Source: Dysidea avara (taxonomy: Eukaryota > Porifera > Demospongiae > Dictyoceratida > Dysideidae). From it: DNA of 64,000 nt. The position numbers were made by a program, and so were the translations under genes. Below, one piece after another: positions 50,301-61,120 of this stretch. The DNA lies in contig NC_089281.1 of assembly GCF_963678975.1 (NCBI RefSeq), positions 10,875,277 to 10,939,276 on the forward strand, read 5' to 3'. Every line of letters begins with the position of its first letter. The first letter of the stretch is position 1. The notes under the pieces were generated by a model. The model was not told the origin of the DNA. It ran no database searches and saw nothing but the letters and a program-made list of their open reading frames with translations.

Positions 50301-53300
50301 CGTTGCTCTTTCACCCCACCCTAATGCTCTGGCTATAAGGGTATATACTTTAAACCATAGTCTAAATAAGTTAGACACCGCGACCAACGGGAACTAAGCG
50401 ATTTAGTAACCCTTCTGGCCCTTAGTAGCGCCCTCGCTGTGCTCGGGACGCTACAACCTCGGGCCATCAGGGTTACTAAATCGCTTAGTTCCCTTGGTCT
50501 TGGTGTCTAACTATTATTTATGAACTTTTCACTATTGGGTAGATTTTAGCTAGAATTTTCATTTATAAAGTAGAAATTGAGTGAGGTGATCAGCCGTGAT
50601 AGCAACAGCTCAGTGGTTAAGGATTTGGGTGTTCAGTGTGGAGGTCCCTGGTTCGAACGCTGGTCAGTAACTTTTTTCAACATTTTTTATGCACCGTTTT
50701 TACCCCACAGTGACTGTTCTATTAGAGTATTTCAACCCCACCATTTACAGTTGTTTGGTTTTTGCCTTGTAACTCTATAGCTGTCAATGTGATTTCTTTT
50801 AAACCACAAAAGGTTTGAGCTATAATGATTAACCTATATGCATCACAATTTTTAAGTTATTCACATAAGCGGTTTACCCTGTAGACGTGACAACAAGTCG
50901 GCCTTTTTTAATGCAAATAATCGTCCATAGCTCTATGACTATTAATCAGATTTGCACTAAACTTAGTAGGTGATCGTGCCGCAATACGTTCTTAAAGTGA
51001 ACCAAAGCTCAAGACAATCAAGCTACGCATTTGCATTTACAACGGTTTTTGTAAAGTGTGAAGAATCTAAGCCCCCCAAGCCCCCTAAATGAAGAAAAAA
51101 AGCAAAGAAATTAAGCCAGATTTTGAAGGCTTATATTTCATGATTGCCAAATTTGGTATGTGGGATGCTGAAAGTGCATGGAGGATGTTTGCAGTATCAA
51201 ATTATTCTAATTCGAGAAGGGAGCACGGAGCTATGTATGCATGAAAATCGCGTTTAGTTTCTTCCTATAAATATACTCATCGTGTGGTGCACCAGCTCTC
51301 TTGGCCACACGACACACCTGATATCTACAGAAAAATAATTGTGCAGCTGCCTGATTATTACATAAGATTCAGTTGAGATGAATCTGTGTTGTCTCTGCAG
51401 TATCTTACTAGCGTATATCATACAGTACGGTAGTACTGTATAGTAGGGACCACAAAGGTTTGGGTGTGTCACATGAAAAAACATCACCCAAAAACCAGCC
51501 TCATGCTCTTTTCCCTGACAACGATGAAGTAGTATTGGTTAGGTAAAACTAAGACCAAACAAGCCTTCAGATCGACCTGAAATACTTTCATCAAATTGCT
51601 AGGAAATTTTTAAAAAGTTTTACATGTATCATACAATAGTACTGTATAGTAGAGACCATAAAGGAGTAGGCATGGCCCACTAAACAATATCACCCAAAAA
51701 CCAGCCTCAATTTTCGCTGACAATGATGAGGCAGTATTGGTTAGGCAAAACTAAGCCCAACAAGCCTTCAGATCGACCCGAAACGCTTTTAACAAGTTGC
51801 TACGGAATTTAAAAAAAATTTATTTAACCGAATTTTCTACTGACTGAGTAACTGACTGACTAACTGACTGACTAACTGACTGAGTAACTGCCTGGTGCCT
51901 TCAGACAAGCGTAACTCGATAACGGCTAAGGCTTCAGGCTTGATATTTTCACTGTTCAACATCGCTTTGGCCCGACAGGTGCCTTTTGGCATACCGTAGT
52001 ACGTACAATGCATTGCTCCTTTGTGTCCCATTCATCTTTGCTGACAGCGAAAAGTGGCGATTTGGCGGTAGCATGTGGTGGCTTCCCTTCGCAATGGAAA
52101 TTGTCCGTATTTTTCATAGTGGCTATTTTGATTGCAGAGGTGCTTTTCGAACAGTTCTTGATTCGTACTGCTGTGTAACAGGTTTAACGTAGCTGATAAT
52201 AAAGCGAAATGGATACTTCACTTTCAGACGATAATTGATATAATTGGGGCGCGCGGCATCATTTCTTTCGGTATGTATGGATTGCAGAGGTGCTTTTCAA
52301 ACGGTTCTTGATCCGAAATGCTGTGTAACGGATTGAACATAGCTGACAACAAAGTGTAATGGTTAATTCACTGTTTAGACAATAATTGATATAGCTGGGG
52401 AGTGCGGCGCCATTTCAGATGCGGTATGCGTGGGTTCACCAATCATGATAATTATTTACAAAAAAAGTTAACAAACAAGCACACAGAAAAAATTGGAATT
52501 TTCAACTAGAGTAGGGACCATAGGACATTGATAAAAAGTACTGAAACAAGCTGGAATAGTACACGATATTAAATCACAATAAAACAATAAGAAGTGTTAT
52601 ATCCCTACTGTGCTCAAGATACTACAATAGAAATGCACAGTAGGGATATAACACTTCTTATTGTTTTATTGTGATTTAATATCGTGCACTACTCCAGCTT
52701 GTTTCAGTACTTTTTATTGATGTACTATGGTTGTTGAAAATTCCAATTTTTTTGTGTACTTGTAGTAGATTAGTACTGTGCATAAAGAGTAAACAAACAA
52801 ACATGGATAAAAAGTTTGTAATGTAATACCTGTAAAATTCTTGGGCAGACAGATTTACCATATCTAGATAAGCAGCTGACACCTGTTTGCATAACATATA
52901 CAATATACTAGATTAATGACATGGTAAGACAAACTTACCCATTTCTCCCAATTACCCTTAAGGTCAGCCTCAATATATGGAGTCAATCTCTCTTTAATTT
53001 GTTCACATGCCCTTTTTATTGCCATACCATACAAGTCAGAGGAAACTGATGCTGCTGTTGGGGTTGCATTGGCCACAGTGTTGGTGGCCATCTCACTAAT
53101 GTGTACTTTACTGTGGGATACACCCAGGACTCTGGCACACACTTGTACCATCTTGGTGTGTAGTCCTTGTCCCATTTCCACTCCTCCATGTGCCAATAAT
53201 ACTGAACCATCAGTATACACATGTACTAGAGCTCCTCCCTAACACCAAGAGTATATAATAGTAATCAAGAGTATACAACGGTGTATTACCAATTGCATAG

Positions 53301-56300
53301 AGTAACACGGACACTTCAGTAACTGTTCATTTACGTGAAATGGCAATATGAAATGTGTATGAGCATGGCGACAGGTATTTACTCACCAGTTTATCATGTT
53401 ATTCAACCAAGTATCTAACAGTTGTTGTACAAGGATAGTGTTATAAGGGCCCAAGATAACTCCAGCTTGTTCGTGAAAGCAGTGACACAAATGAGCATGC
53501 TGCCATGCCTTGAGGGATCCACTTTTGGCAGTAACTCTGACATTAGTCATTTCGCTTTAATTCAGTCGTGTTTTCACTGGCCAAATTGGACCAAATACAG
53601 CGACCATTAATGGAAACATAAATGAACAATTACTGAAATATCCAATATCTTTTTTATTATTATTATCAACACTTTACAGTGACCAGCACTGAAGGTCTGA
53701 CAGCAACTTGTGCTGCAGCCTTAGGATTACCTAACCTAATTACAAGGACTTAGATTTAAATGACTTATAGCTAATAAAGTGTAACAGAAAAGGGGCCAAA
53801 GTAAGGAAAGCTAATCATTAATCACAGGGTAACACACCATTCGTTACTATTATATACTCTTGCTAACATTAATACATTTGAATTGTACTACTATATACTA
53901 CCAAGAGTTCATAATATATATACTAAGTAGAGTATCCTACTCTCACATACCCCTGTAGAAAGGCGTATAGTGAAGTTATGACGTAACGACAAGATGTTGT
54001 GGTTTGTGACGTACAGGAAGCCGTAAAAGTGCAAGAATCGTTAGCGCCGTTTCTCACTTGCGACGCTCAGGATAGCCGTATTCGCGAATGGCCTAGTAAG
54101 AAACACCTACGAAGCGGTCTTAACCCATGAAGGAATGATTGTAGTTGGGTGAGAAATGTTTAGAGCTGGAGTTAATTTGGTTGCTAGCGACGTTGGTAGG
54201 CACGCGTTCAATCGATACCGTGTTCAACTAATGACATCATTAATTATACAAAGAAAAACGGGCAAACTTAGAAGTGTTACGTCATAACTTCACGATACGC
54301 CTTTCTACAGGGGTATATGAGAGTAGGATACTCTCCTTAGTATATATATTATGAGCTCTTGATACTACTTACTTGGCACATAGGTGGAGGAAAAGCTGTT
54401 CCAAATTTAGTAGGAATCACTGAGATACCTCGTTTCTTCCAATAATTATTTCTGAATATAATGTAATGTAACTTCTAGTAGCCTTAACTATAACTAACTT
54501 ATTAAAGTCCTCAATAGCTGTAACACGCTGATCATATTTGATCTTAGTCATCAACTCATTCCAACATCGCTGGAGATGCAGATCACTAAGAACTTGACTT
54601 GCTGGTATCCTGTCTCCCTCATGATATAGGTTTAATTCTCGCACCTAGTAGTTACTCAATAGTATACATCTTCACCAGACAGTGTAACTAATATGAAACT
54701 CTACCTTGTGTACAGGTAGTTTACACACATCAGCCACATTACTAATAACACACTCCATCATGTACATAGCCTGTGGTCTGCCAAAACAACGGAAAGCTGT
54801 GTTTGATGGAAGGTTAGTCTTGCAAGCATAAGCCCTTGCCTTAACATTAGGTATTTGGTAGGCATTCTCAACATGCATTATAGACTCTTCCATTACCTAC
54901 ATATAAAAATGCCAATGCAAGAGTATGTATATTGTTTGTTTGCATACATGAACTGATAGATCTATGGAACATCCTGCATTAGAATACAAATCTATTTCCA
55001 ATGCTAACAATCGTCCATCTTTTCTAAAGCCAACCTGAGAATTTGCAGCATACACAGTATACCGATCACCAGTAACTGTTAACCCACCTTGTATTTGCCA
55101 AGAAAAGGATGTCGTGTTCCAGTGGTCATCATGTCTTCATTGCGATCTAACATCATCCTTATAGGTACTTTCAATCTGAAGAAATTTAAACACTGATTAT
55201 TATTTTTGTTACATAGTAAACTGCAACTAACTTGTTAGCTGCCACAGCTAATGCTGTGGAAAACATACAACTACGTGTTTCCTTTCCACCAAATCCTCCT
55301 CCTGTGTGTGCATACAGTTAAAAGTTTGTACTGTTAATATAGTTGTACCAAACAGTCAAACTGTGATAAAGGGTACAAATCTTTCGAACACATCCAGAGT
55401 TAACATGTTTAAAAATCAAAGATGGCAGTTATGAAATGGCAGCAATGATGCAATGATGTGAATATACTTTTAATAATGATGTACTTATGTCATCACTATT
55501 GATATTGACATCTTTGTAAACAATTTTTTTAGCTACCCCTCTTGAATTCATAATCCTTTTAACCCTTGACTCCATCCATACATTTTCACAGATCAGCTGC
55601 AGTTTGGTATATATAGGTATCAGTTCTTCTTGTATCAGTAAAGCCAGCCATATAGACTTGCTGTTAGGGATGGGAAACTATTCAATTATCGTGATAATCG
55701 TGATTATTTTATTGGCAATAATCGACATCGTCTACTTTTCATTGACTGGTGATAATCAAAATTGGCAATTATCGGCAATAATCGTGGTATTCAGAGAAAT
55801 ATTTGTAAATTTTCCATGTAATTTAACCATTCAATTAACAATTCATGATGTGTTCAGTGTTTTTCATCACAAGAATTGAGTTGACAATAATCGTGATAAT
55901 CGTGATATTTGTTCATGGCAATAATCGTATAGCAAAATATCAATATCGCCCATCACTACTTGCTGTACATCACCGGACATTTAAAACGTTACTGTAGGTA
56001 TAAAGAATCTCTATTGCAACATGTTTATCAGTATTTTACAAGTTGATTTGCTCGAAGTCATTACAATGTGACTGTTTCATTTAGATATTCAAATTTCACA
56101 CTTGGTACACACATAACTTCATGGTCACATCTATACTTTGTATTTGTGATAACAGATCAATATTATTTTGTTCATGTCTCTAATTATAATTATTGAAAGT
56201 ATATAGGCTGATTGCTCAAGCTAGGAAAACAACAGTAATACTTTAAATATTTAACACATAAATATGTTGGTTCCAGACTTTGTTATCTACTTTAAATTTG

Positions 56301-59300
56301 CCAAACTAAAATGTAATTGAATAACATCTCATATGTATAGATATACAGTGAAAGGCCTCTCTTAACATAAGCACAAAGATTTTTATCTCAATAGGTCTCA
56401 TTCAATATATGAATTTCTGAAATGGGAAACGTCTACAATTTATTATGCATACCAAGTCTTTTAACTCGTGCTAGTATTCTGTTAGCTGGAACACCTAAAG
56501 AAGCTGCTGCTTGCAACTATAAACATGCAAGATGATATTTAACAATAAAAACTGATAAGATACCTGAGTTCTGTTTGCATTTTGAGTAGACACAAATACT
56601 TCCATTTCTTCTCCATCCTTGGGTACAGCAAGAACTGCCTGAGTCTCCAAATAAAAATGTTCCTATAACAGGATGGGAAGAAACCATCTAAAGCACATGT
56701 CAATCACATTTTCTAGCATCAGTTCCCTTAAATGTCCACTCTTGTTTCATAGATTTTCGTTTCTGTCATCCTTACTCAAACGTAAAATTTTAAATTATTC
56801 CTTATGCTTTATTACTTGAGAGTGTTTGTTTCAAACTTATATACACTGACCTGTCCACCCACTCTTATTTCCCCTGTCAAGACATGATCAACAGTAGTAA
56901 GTACTGTTTTAGTGTCTCCACTGTTAATGGATCGAATAGGCTGAAAATAAGAATTGGCAGCGATGGCATCCTATATAAGTATATATCAAAATATTTTAAC
57001 ATTAATTGTTCAGATATACCTCTATGGTAGTAATTGGTGTAAGATCCTTGTATTCTATTTTCACCAGCTTTGCTGCACGCTGTGCTAATGATCGATTTTT
57101 AGCAATCACTAATCCTACCAGTTGTCCTATACATGTGACCTGTAAAATGAAAAATAGCTTTACTGCAGTTATAGCAAACACATACCTTTTTATTAGCAAA
57201 TACATTTTCATCTGCAATTTCAGTTGTACCAACTAAGTTACTACCTCCTGCTGGAATATCTTGAGCACAAATGAAGTCAACAAATCCTTTAACTTCAGCA
57301 GCTTCACTGATATCAATATCAATTATTTCAGCATGGGGATGTGAGCTAACTACGATGGCAGCATGAAGCTCATCTTTGTAACTTGGCATGTCATCAACAT
57401 ACATGGCTTCTCCTGTAGCTTGTTGTAAGGCTGACAAGTGCATCAATGGTCTTCCTACAACATCATCACTTGGTTGACTACCTGCAACATCCTTCAAAAT
57501 GATAAAGGGGAATATGTAAAGTATATAGCTGTTTTCTGAAAGTACCTGGAATCCTTGAGAAGCCTTGGTTAGCTCCTTACGAAAAGGTTTAGTAGCTGAC
57601 AGTAGCTCATGAGGGATGCTACTGATCTCATTTTTCACTGTCAAATAAAACTTCAGGAAAAAAGAAGCAGTTAGGGCACATCGGAATTCTGGTCTCCCTC
57701 CTGGAGCATCTAAAGGAATTTTCATTTCTTCAATTAAACTGGAACAAGCATCATCACATAAAGAATCATTCCATTCTCTATCACAAATAGTTAAGATAAA
57801 ACATGTAACACTAAGTGCGTATGGTGTGTTACCTCCCAATTAATTTGAATTGTGTCTTACTAGCAACCTTTGTAACTGGTGCCATTCCACCAAAAACTAA
57901 ACTACTTTCCTTCACTTGCCATTTTCTGTCTTCTTCAATAACTACTACTCTCATTCCAGCATTAACTATGGCAATGTCATCATCACGACGAAGTGACTGC
58001 TTGTAACCATACACAAACTCATGCTGTAACACATCACATGATAATGTTATAGTGTGTTAAGTGATGTATACCTCTTGTGTCCAGGGTATTACTAGTGACA
58101 CCAATACTTCATCATGTTTAAGAACTGTCTTGCGATAAGACACAAAAAAGCTTTCATCTATCTTGCGTGAGTATTGTGGAGCTATACATGTGTACATACA
58201 AAGTATGGGAACAGTTAAACATGTACAATAGCTAACCATTTTTTGATGTGATATTCAAAACAGCTCCAGCAGCTACTAGAATAGGATTTAAATCAGATAT
58301 GGGACTGGCTGTGACAATGTTACCCCCTATAACCTATACATACACAACTGATCATCAACCATCAACTTTATTACACTTCACTTACAGCAACATTTCTGAT
58401 CTGTGGACCAGCAAACAGCCTCAACATTTCCAGAATAGCTACAAGTGTTCTTGTCTTGTGGTGAGGTAACCGATTACAAATTTCCTTCATCTTTACTTCA
58501 GTTTCACTGAGGGTACAAGCAGCTCCAATCAGTAAACCATCATCAGTTTCCTCCAATACATTCATCTCTGGTATGTGAGCAGGTGAGACCAATACAGGAA
58601 AATGAGCACTCTTAAATTTCACCTCAACACCTATCCATGTGAACAAAATTGCACCAGAATATTTGGCTTTTATACAATTACCAATTTCTGAATTTCCTGC
58701 TACAATTCTAACTTTTTCTAAATACTTTGCTTTAATTGAAAGTAGTTGTTGTAAAGTGCTTGGACGAAACCACTGAACCCGATCTGTTTTGATGTGTAGA
58801 GGTGGAGGTGAGGTTGAGATCTACACAAACTAAACTGAAATAGTTGTAAATTAAACTTACTAGTTACCATTAATTCTGGTGGAAATATTGGTTCTTGTGT
58901 TGGATCCAGTGGTTGAAACTCAGTTGGGTCAAACAGTACATAAGGTCCCTAATTAGAATTTTAGTACTTTTGTAATTATATTCTATTTAAGTCGTACCTC
59001 TATAACTCTAGTGTTATTATCTTTGCTACAAGCACAATTTCCACCATCGCCTTTACAACAGAATGTTCTAAACCCATCCAGTATAGGTCGATAGCCAGTA
59101 CACCTGCACAAGTTACCTAAGGGGACATGATAGTAGTTAGGTAATGACCTCTAAACTCATTGACAAACCCTCAAAAGCTCTTTCCATTTCTTCTTCAGTT
59201 GGCATCGTATTATTCCTCAGTAAAGTATACATGGACATTACAATTCCTGGTGTACAAAATCCACACTGTGATCCATGAGCCTTTGCAATTCGTTCCTAAT

Positions 59301-60680
59301 AAACAGTGTATCAGAAAATATGAGGATCTTATACAGTATAACAGTTATACACACACGGGTAGTGTGTTGTATGGCCAAGAAAGCCAGCATGTCACACCAC
59401 ATGTGTATATTGACAGGAAGAAAGAAAACGCAATTTTCATGCCTGCATAGCTCCATGGTCCCTTCTCCAAAGCACACCATTTTGCATTATAGCTGTCCCC
59501 CAGGTAGGCACAGCAACATGATTAAATTCACCCCAGCCATTTGTGAGATGTGAGCAGCCTCATTTTTCTTCTCTTCTTAAGGGGTCTAGGGGGCCCTAGA
59601 TTTTCTTTTTGTACACTTGCAAAAACTTGTTATAAAACACAAACACGTAATTCAAATACTGAAAAGCATATAAAGGTGAATTCATGCACTAAGTTCACAA
59701 TGAATCTGATTAACATCCATGGTGCTATGAACGTATATTTATGTGAAAAAAGTTCAAACTTCTGTTATGGCTACAAGGTGAACCGCTTATGGAAAAATTA
59801 GAAATATGATGTGTGCATAGGCTAGCCATTGTAGCAGTGCCTTTTGATGGTTAGAAAAAAACAAAGAAGTAACAGCTACAGAGTTAAAAAGCAAAAACCA
59901 AGCAATTGTAAATTGTGGGGTCGAGATACTCTAATAGAACAGTCACCACAGGGTGAAAAATATGCATAAAAATGTCAAAAAACTCACCTGCATTTGAGCC
60001 AGAGACCGCCATACTGAACACTCAAACCATTAACCACTGAGCTATCATGGCTGAAAATTCTAGCTAAAATTTACTCATTAGATCTACCAATAAAAATTCT
60101 AGAAAACTCTATGTGAGTTCTATTAGAATTCCTCAAAAAATGTGCGCTCTATTAGAATACTAAAAAGTCAAGCAAAACAATATAATTATAAAGTCTGTTT
60201 TCAATAATCATCTGTACATAAGAAGAAATGTAGGTACAAATGAACCCCAAAGGCAGCCCATAGAGTACAAGAGAAATGAAATCCACACAAAACAAACCAC
60301 ACTGAGAAAAAATGGTGTGGCCTTCAATAGCCTGAAAAAATAATGTTGTAAAATCAAAGGTGGTGGCCAAGAAATGGCTGTGAACAGTGTATCAGAGGAT
60401 CATTACACAGTATAACAGTTATATACCTGTACAGGATGTATTTTAGTTCTGGTACTCCCAATTCCTTCCACTGTAGTAACAGCCATGTGATCAACTGAGC
60501 ATAGTGGAGCCAAACATGCATTAACTGAGAAGTGACTATTAATACAACAACATAACATCTGATTTATCTCTTGTGATGTTTACTTGACAGTTTTTGTTTT
60601 ATGATTGTATTTAGAGACCATTACAGTGCAGGCACCACATCCTCCTTCAGCACAACCAAGTTTTGTTCCTTTCAGTCCCA
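47376..60680 (-). CDS. Xanthine dehydrogenase-like molybdo-flavoenzyme, copy C (5' partial; exons 3-30)
   Basis: Exons (complement): 60584-60680, 60427-60535, 59169-59295, 58998-59116, 58868-58948, 58682-58820, 58386-58630, 58237-58333, 58072-58181, 57833-58023, 57546-57777, 57186-57491, 57020-57139, 56851-56970, 56564-56662, 56453-56516, 55232-55301, 55088-55175, 54948-55034, 54705-54896, 54499-54644, 54373-54451, 52939-53238, 52830-52882, 47966-48146, 47709-47915, 47484-47650, 47376-47432. Exon lengths equal those of copy A except exon 24 (one codon shorter), exon 29 (167 instead of 168) and exon 30. Fe-S, FAD and Moco motifs are conserved ([13 protein letters not shown]). The XDH substrate Arg position is Glu (VMEESIMH) and the residue after the pocket Phe is Pro. 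Exons 1-2 are not in the window; an LTR element occupies the next intron. Exon 29 needs a shifted splice site or is frameshifted. Confidence 0.85.
48235..48496. repeat. MITE palindrome in XDH-C intron 26
   Basis: Arms about 48235-48343 and 48390-48496 are near-perfect inverted copies (TGCAAAAACAGCCAAGCTGT, ATCAAAGGTGGCGGCCATGA). The two opposing ORFs across it are mirror images of each other, not genes. Relics of the family lie in intron 4 of all three XDH copies. Confidence 0.9.
48510..50369. other. Part of XDH-C intron 26, repeats only
   Basis: Contains an (ATTT)n microsatellite at 49096-49122, a GTTCTATTAGAGTATCTTGAT motif at about 49605, and H-rich or AT-rich sequence with no coding signal. 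49985-50060 repeats the TTTAGTAACC / TTAGTCACCT theme of the neighbouring hairpin at 50370. Confidence 0.5.
50370..50511. repeat. 142-bp foldback MITE
   Basis: GTTAGACACCGCGACCAACG...TTTAGTAACCC is mirrored by GGGTTACTAAATCGCTTAG...GGTGTCTAAC around a short GC-rich loop. No ORF. Confidence 0.85.
50590..51310 (+). mobile_element. tRNA-derived SINE, plus-strand copy (XDH-C intron 26)
   Basis: The best-preserved head: GCCGTGATAGCAACAGCTCAG with AGCTCAGTGGTTAAGG (A box, about 50607) and CTGGTTCGAACGC (B box, about 50648-50660). Then GACTGTTCTATTAGAGTATT at about 50711, and a tail related to the intron-4 SINEs (CATAAGCGGTTTACCCTGTA; CACGGAGCTATGTATGCATG). Confidence 0.8.
51420..52761 (-). repeat. 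Foldback-headed non-autonomous repeat, copy 4 (XDH-C intron 26)
   Basis: Reverse-oriented counterpart of 2999-4160. The palindrome head is at about 52477-52761, the tandemly duplicated body (TTGCAGAGGTGCTTTTCRAA blocks) is at 52130-52430, and the ACTGACTGACTAACTG microsatellite is at about 51838-51893. The tail is present twice in tandem (about 51440-51620 and 51640-51830), both with CATCACCCAAAAACCAGCCT. Confidence 0.8.
53902..54361. mobile_element. MITE, 460 bp, with 7-bp direct flanking repeat (XDH-C intron 24)
   Basis: Inverted ends of about 85 bp: CAAGAGTTCATAATATATAT on the left and ATATATATTATGAGCTCTTG on the right, with an inner GAAGTTATGACGTAAC / GTTACGTCATAACTTC. The direct repeat ATACTAC is at 53895-53901 and 54362-54368. 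The right flanking repeat ends just before the splice donor of exon 24 (GT at 54371-54372). Confidence 0.88.
55302..56452 (-). other. Intron 18 of XDH-C (about 1.15 kb)
   Basis: Much longer than the 50-base equivalent in copy A because of insertions, including the hAT MITE at 55665-55958. No coding content. Confidence 0.75.
55665..55958. mobile_element. hAT-type MITE, 294 bp, with 8-bp target duplication
   Basis: Ends TAGGGATGGGAAAC and ATATCGCCCATCACTA. The 8-bp direct repeat CTTGCTGT is at 55657-55664 and 55959-55966. The inside is built from AATCGTGATAATCG repeats. No ORF. Confidence 0.92.
59335..60165 (-). mobile_element. tRNA-derived SINE in XDH-C intron 4
   Basis: Same place and orientation as in copy A intron 4 and very similar to it throughout. 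B-box-like GCATTTGAGCC on the plus strand at about 59991; motif GATACTCTAATAGAACAGTCA at about 59923-59943. A small deletion near 59540-59560 relative to copy A. Confidence 0.75.
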
Positions 60681-60769
60681 CTGTGTAAACAATAACACGA
60701 CGCTTACAGCAGAACCTTTAAACTCTTAATTATTTAATCAACCAAAGTACATAGCAGTCAGTAAGTATT

Positions 60770-60910
60770 TGTTAGTCATAGTAGAAATTAAATGTGTAGG
60801 ATAATCTTAGTATTGTATTATAGGCTAATTATAATCATAGTGTATTCATAGCAATGGTTGTAAATAGGATCACGTGTGTATGTGATTTAATTGGTTATCA
60901 CGTTCCTACA
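60770..60910 (+). repeat. Putative 5' LTR
   Basis: Starts TGTTAGTCATAG and ends CTACA, directly before a primer-binding-site-like sequence. The 3' LTR is outside the window, so the boundaries rest on the TG...CA rule and the PBS only. Confidence 0.55.
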
Positions 60911-60930
60911 TGGCGCTGCGAGCAGGGTTC
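60911..60930 (+). other. Retrotransposon primer binding site (tRNA-Ser type)
   Basis: TGGCGCTGCGAGCAGGGTTC is complementary to a tRNA 3' end reading ...CCTGC TCGCAGC G CCA. The segments fit the T-stem, acceptor stem, discriminator base and CCA. From memory, eukaryotic tRNA-Ser 3' ends look very similar. Confidence 0.65.
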
Positions 60931-61120
60931 ATACCCGTGTAGCCGTCAACGCAACCGTTGCGATCGCCCTTCAAACTCACTACTGGCCACTTAACTGGTT
61001 CCCTGGTGCCGGTTAGAGGCACCACAGAAGGTGATACTTTGTCGTACATTGTGACTGTTCCTTCCGCCATTTTTCTCTCCCACTTAGCACCGATCTGCCA
61101 AGTTCACCCAACCACCAAGA

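Noticed and set aside
50600..50675. Possible tRNA gene (A and B boxes)
   Set aside because: The cloverleaf stems do not pair well, and the segment is the head of a multi-copy SINE with a long shared tail.
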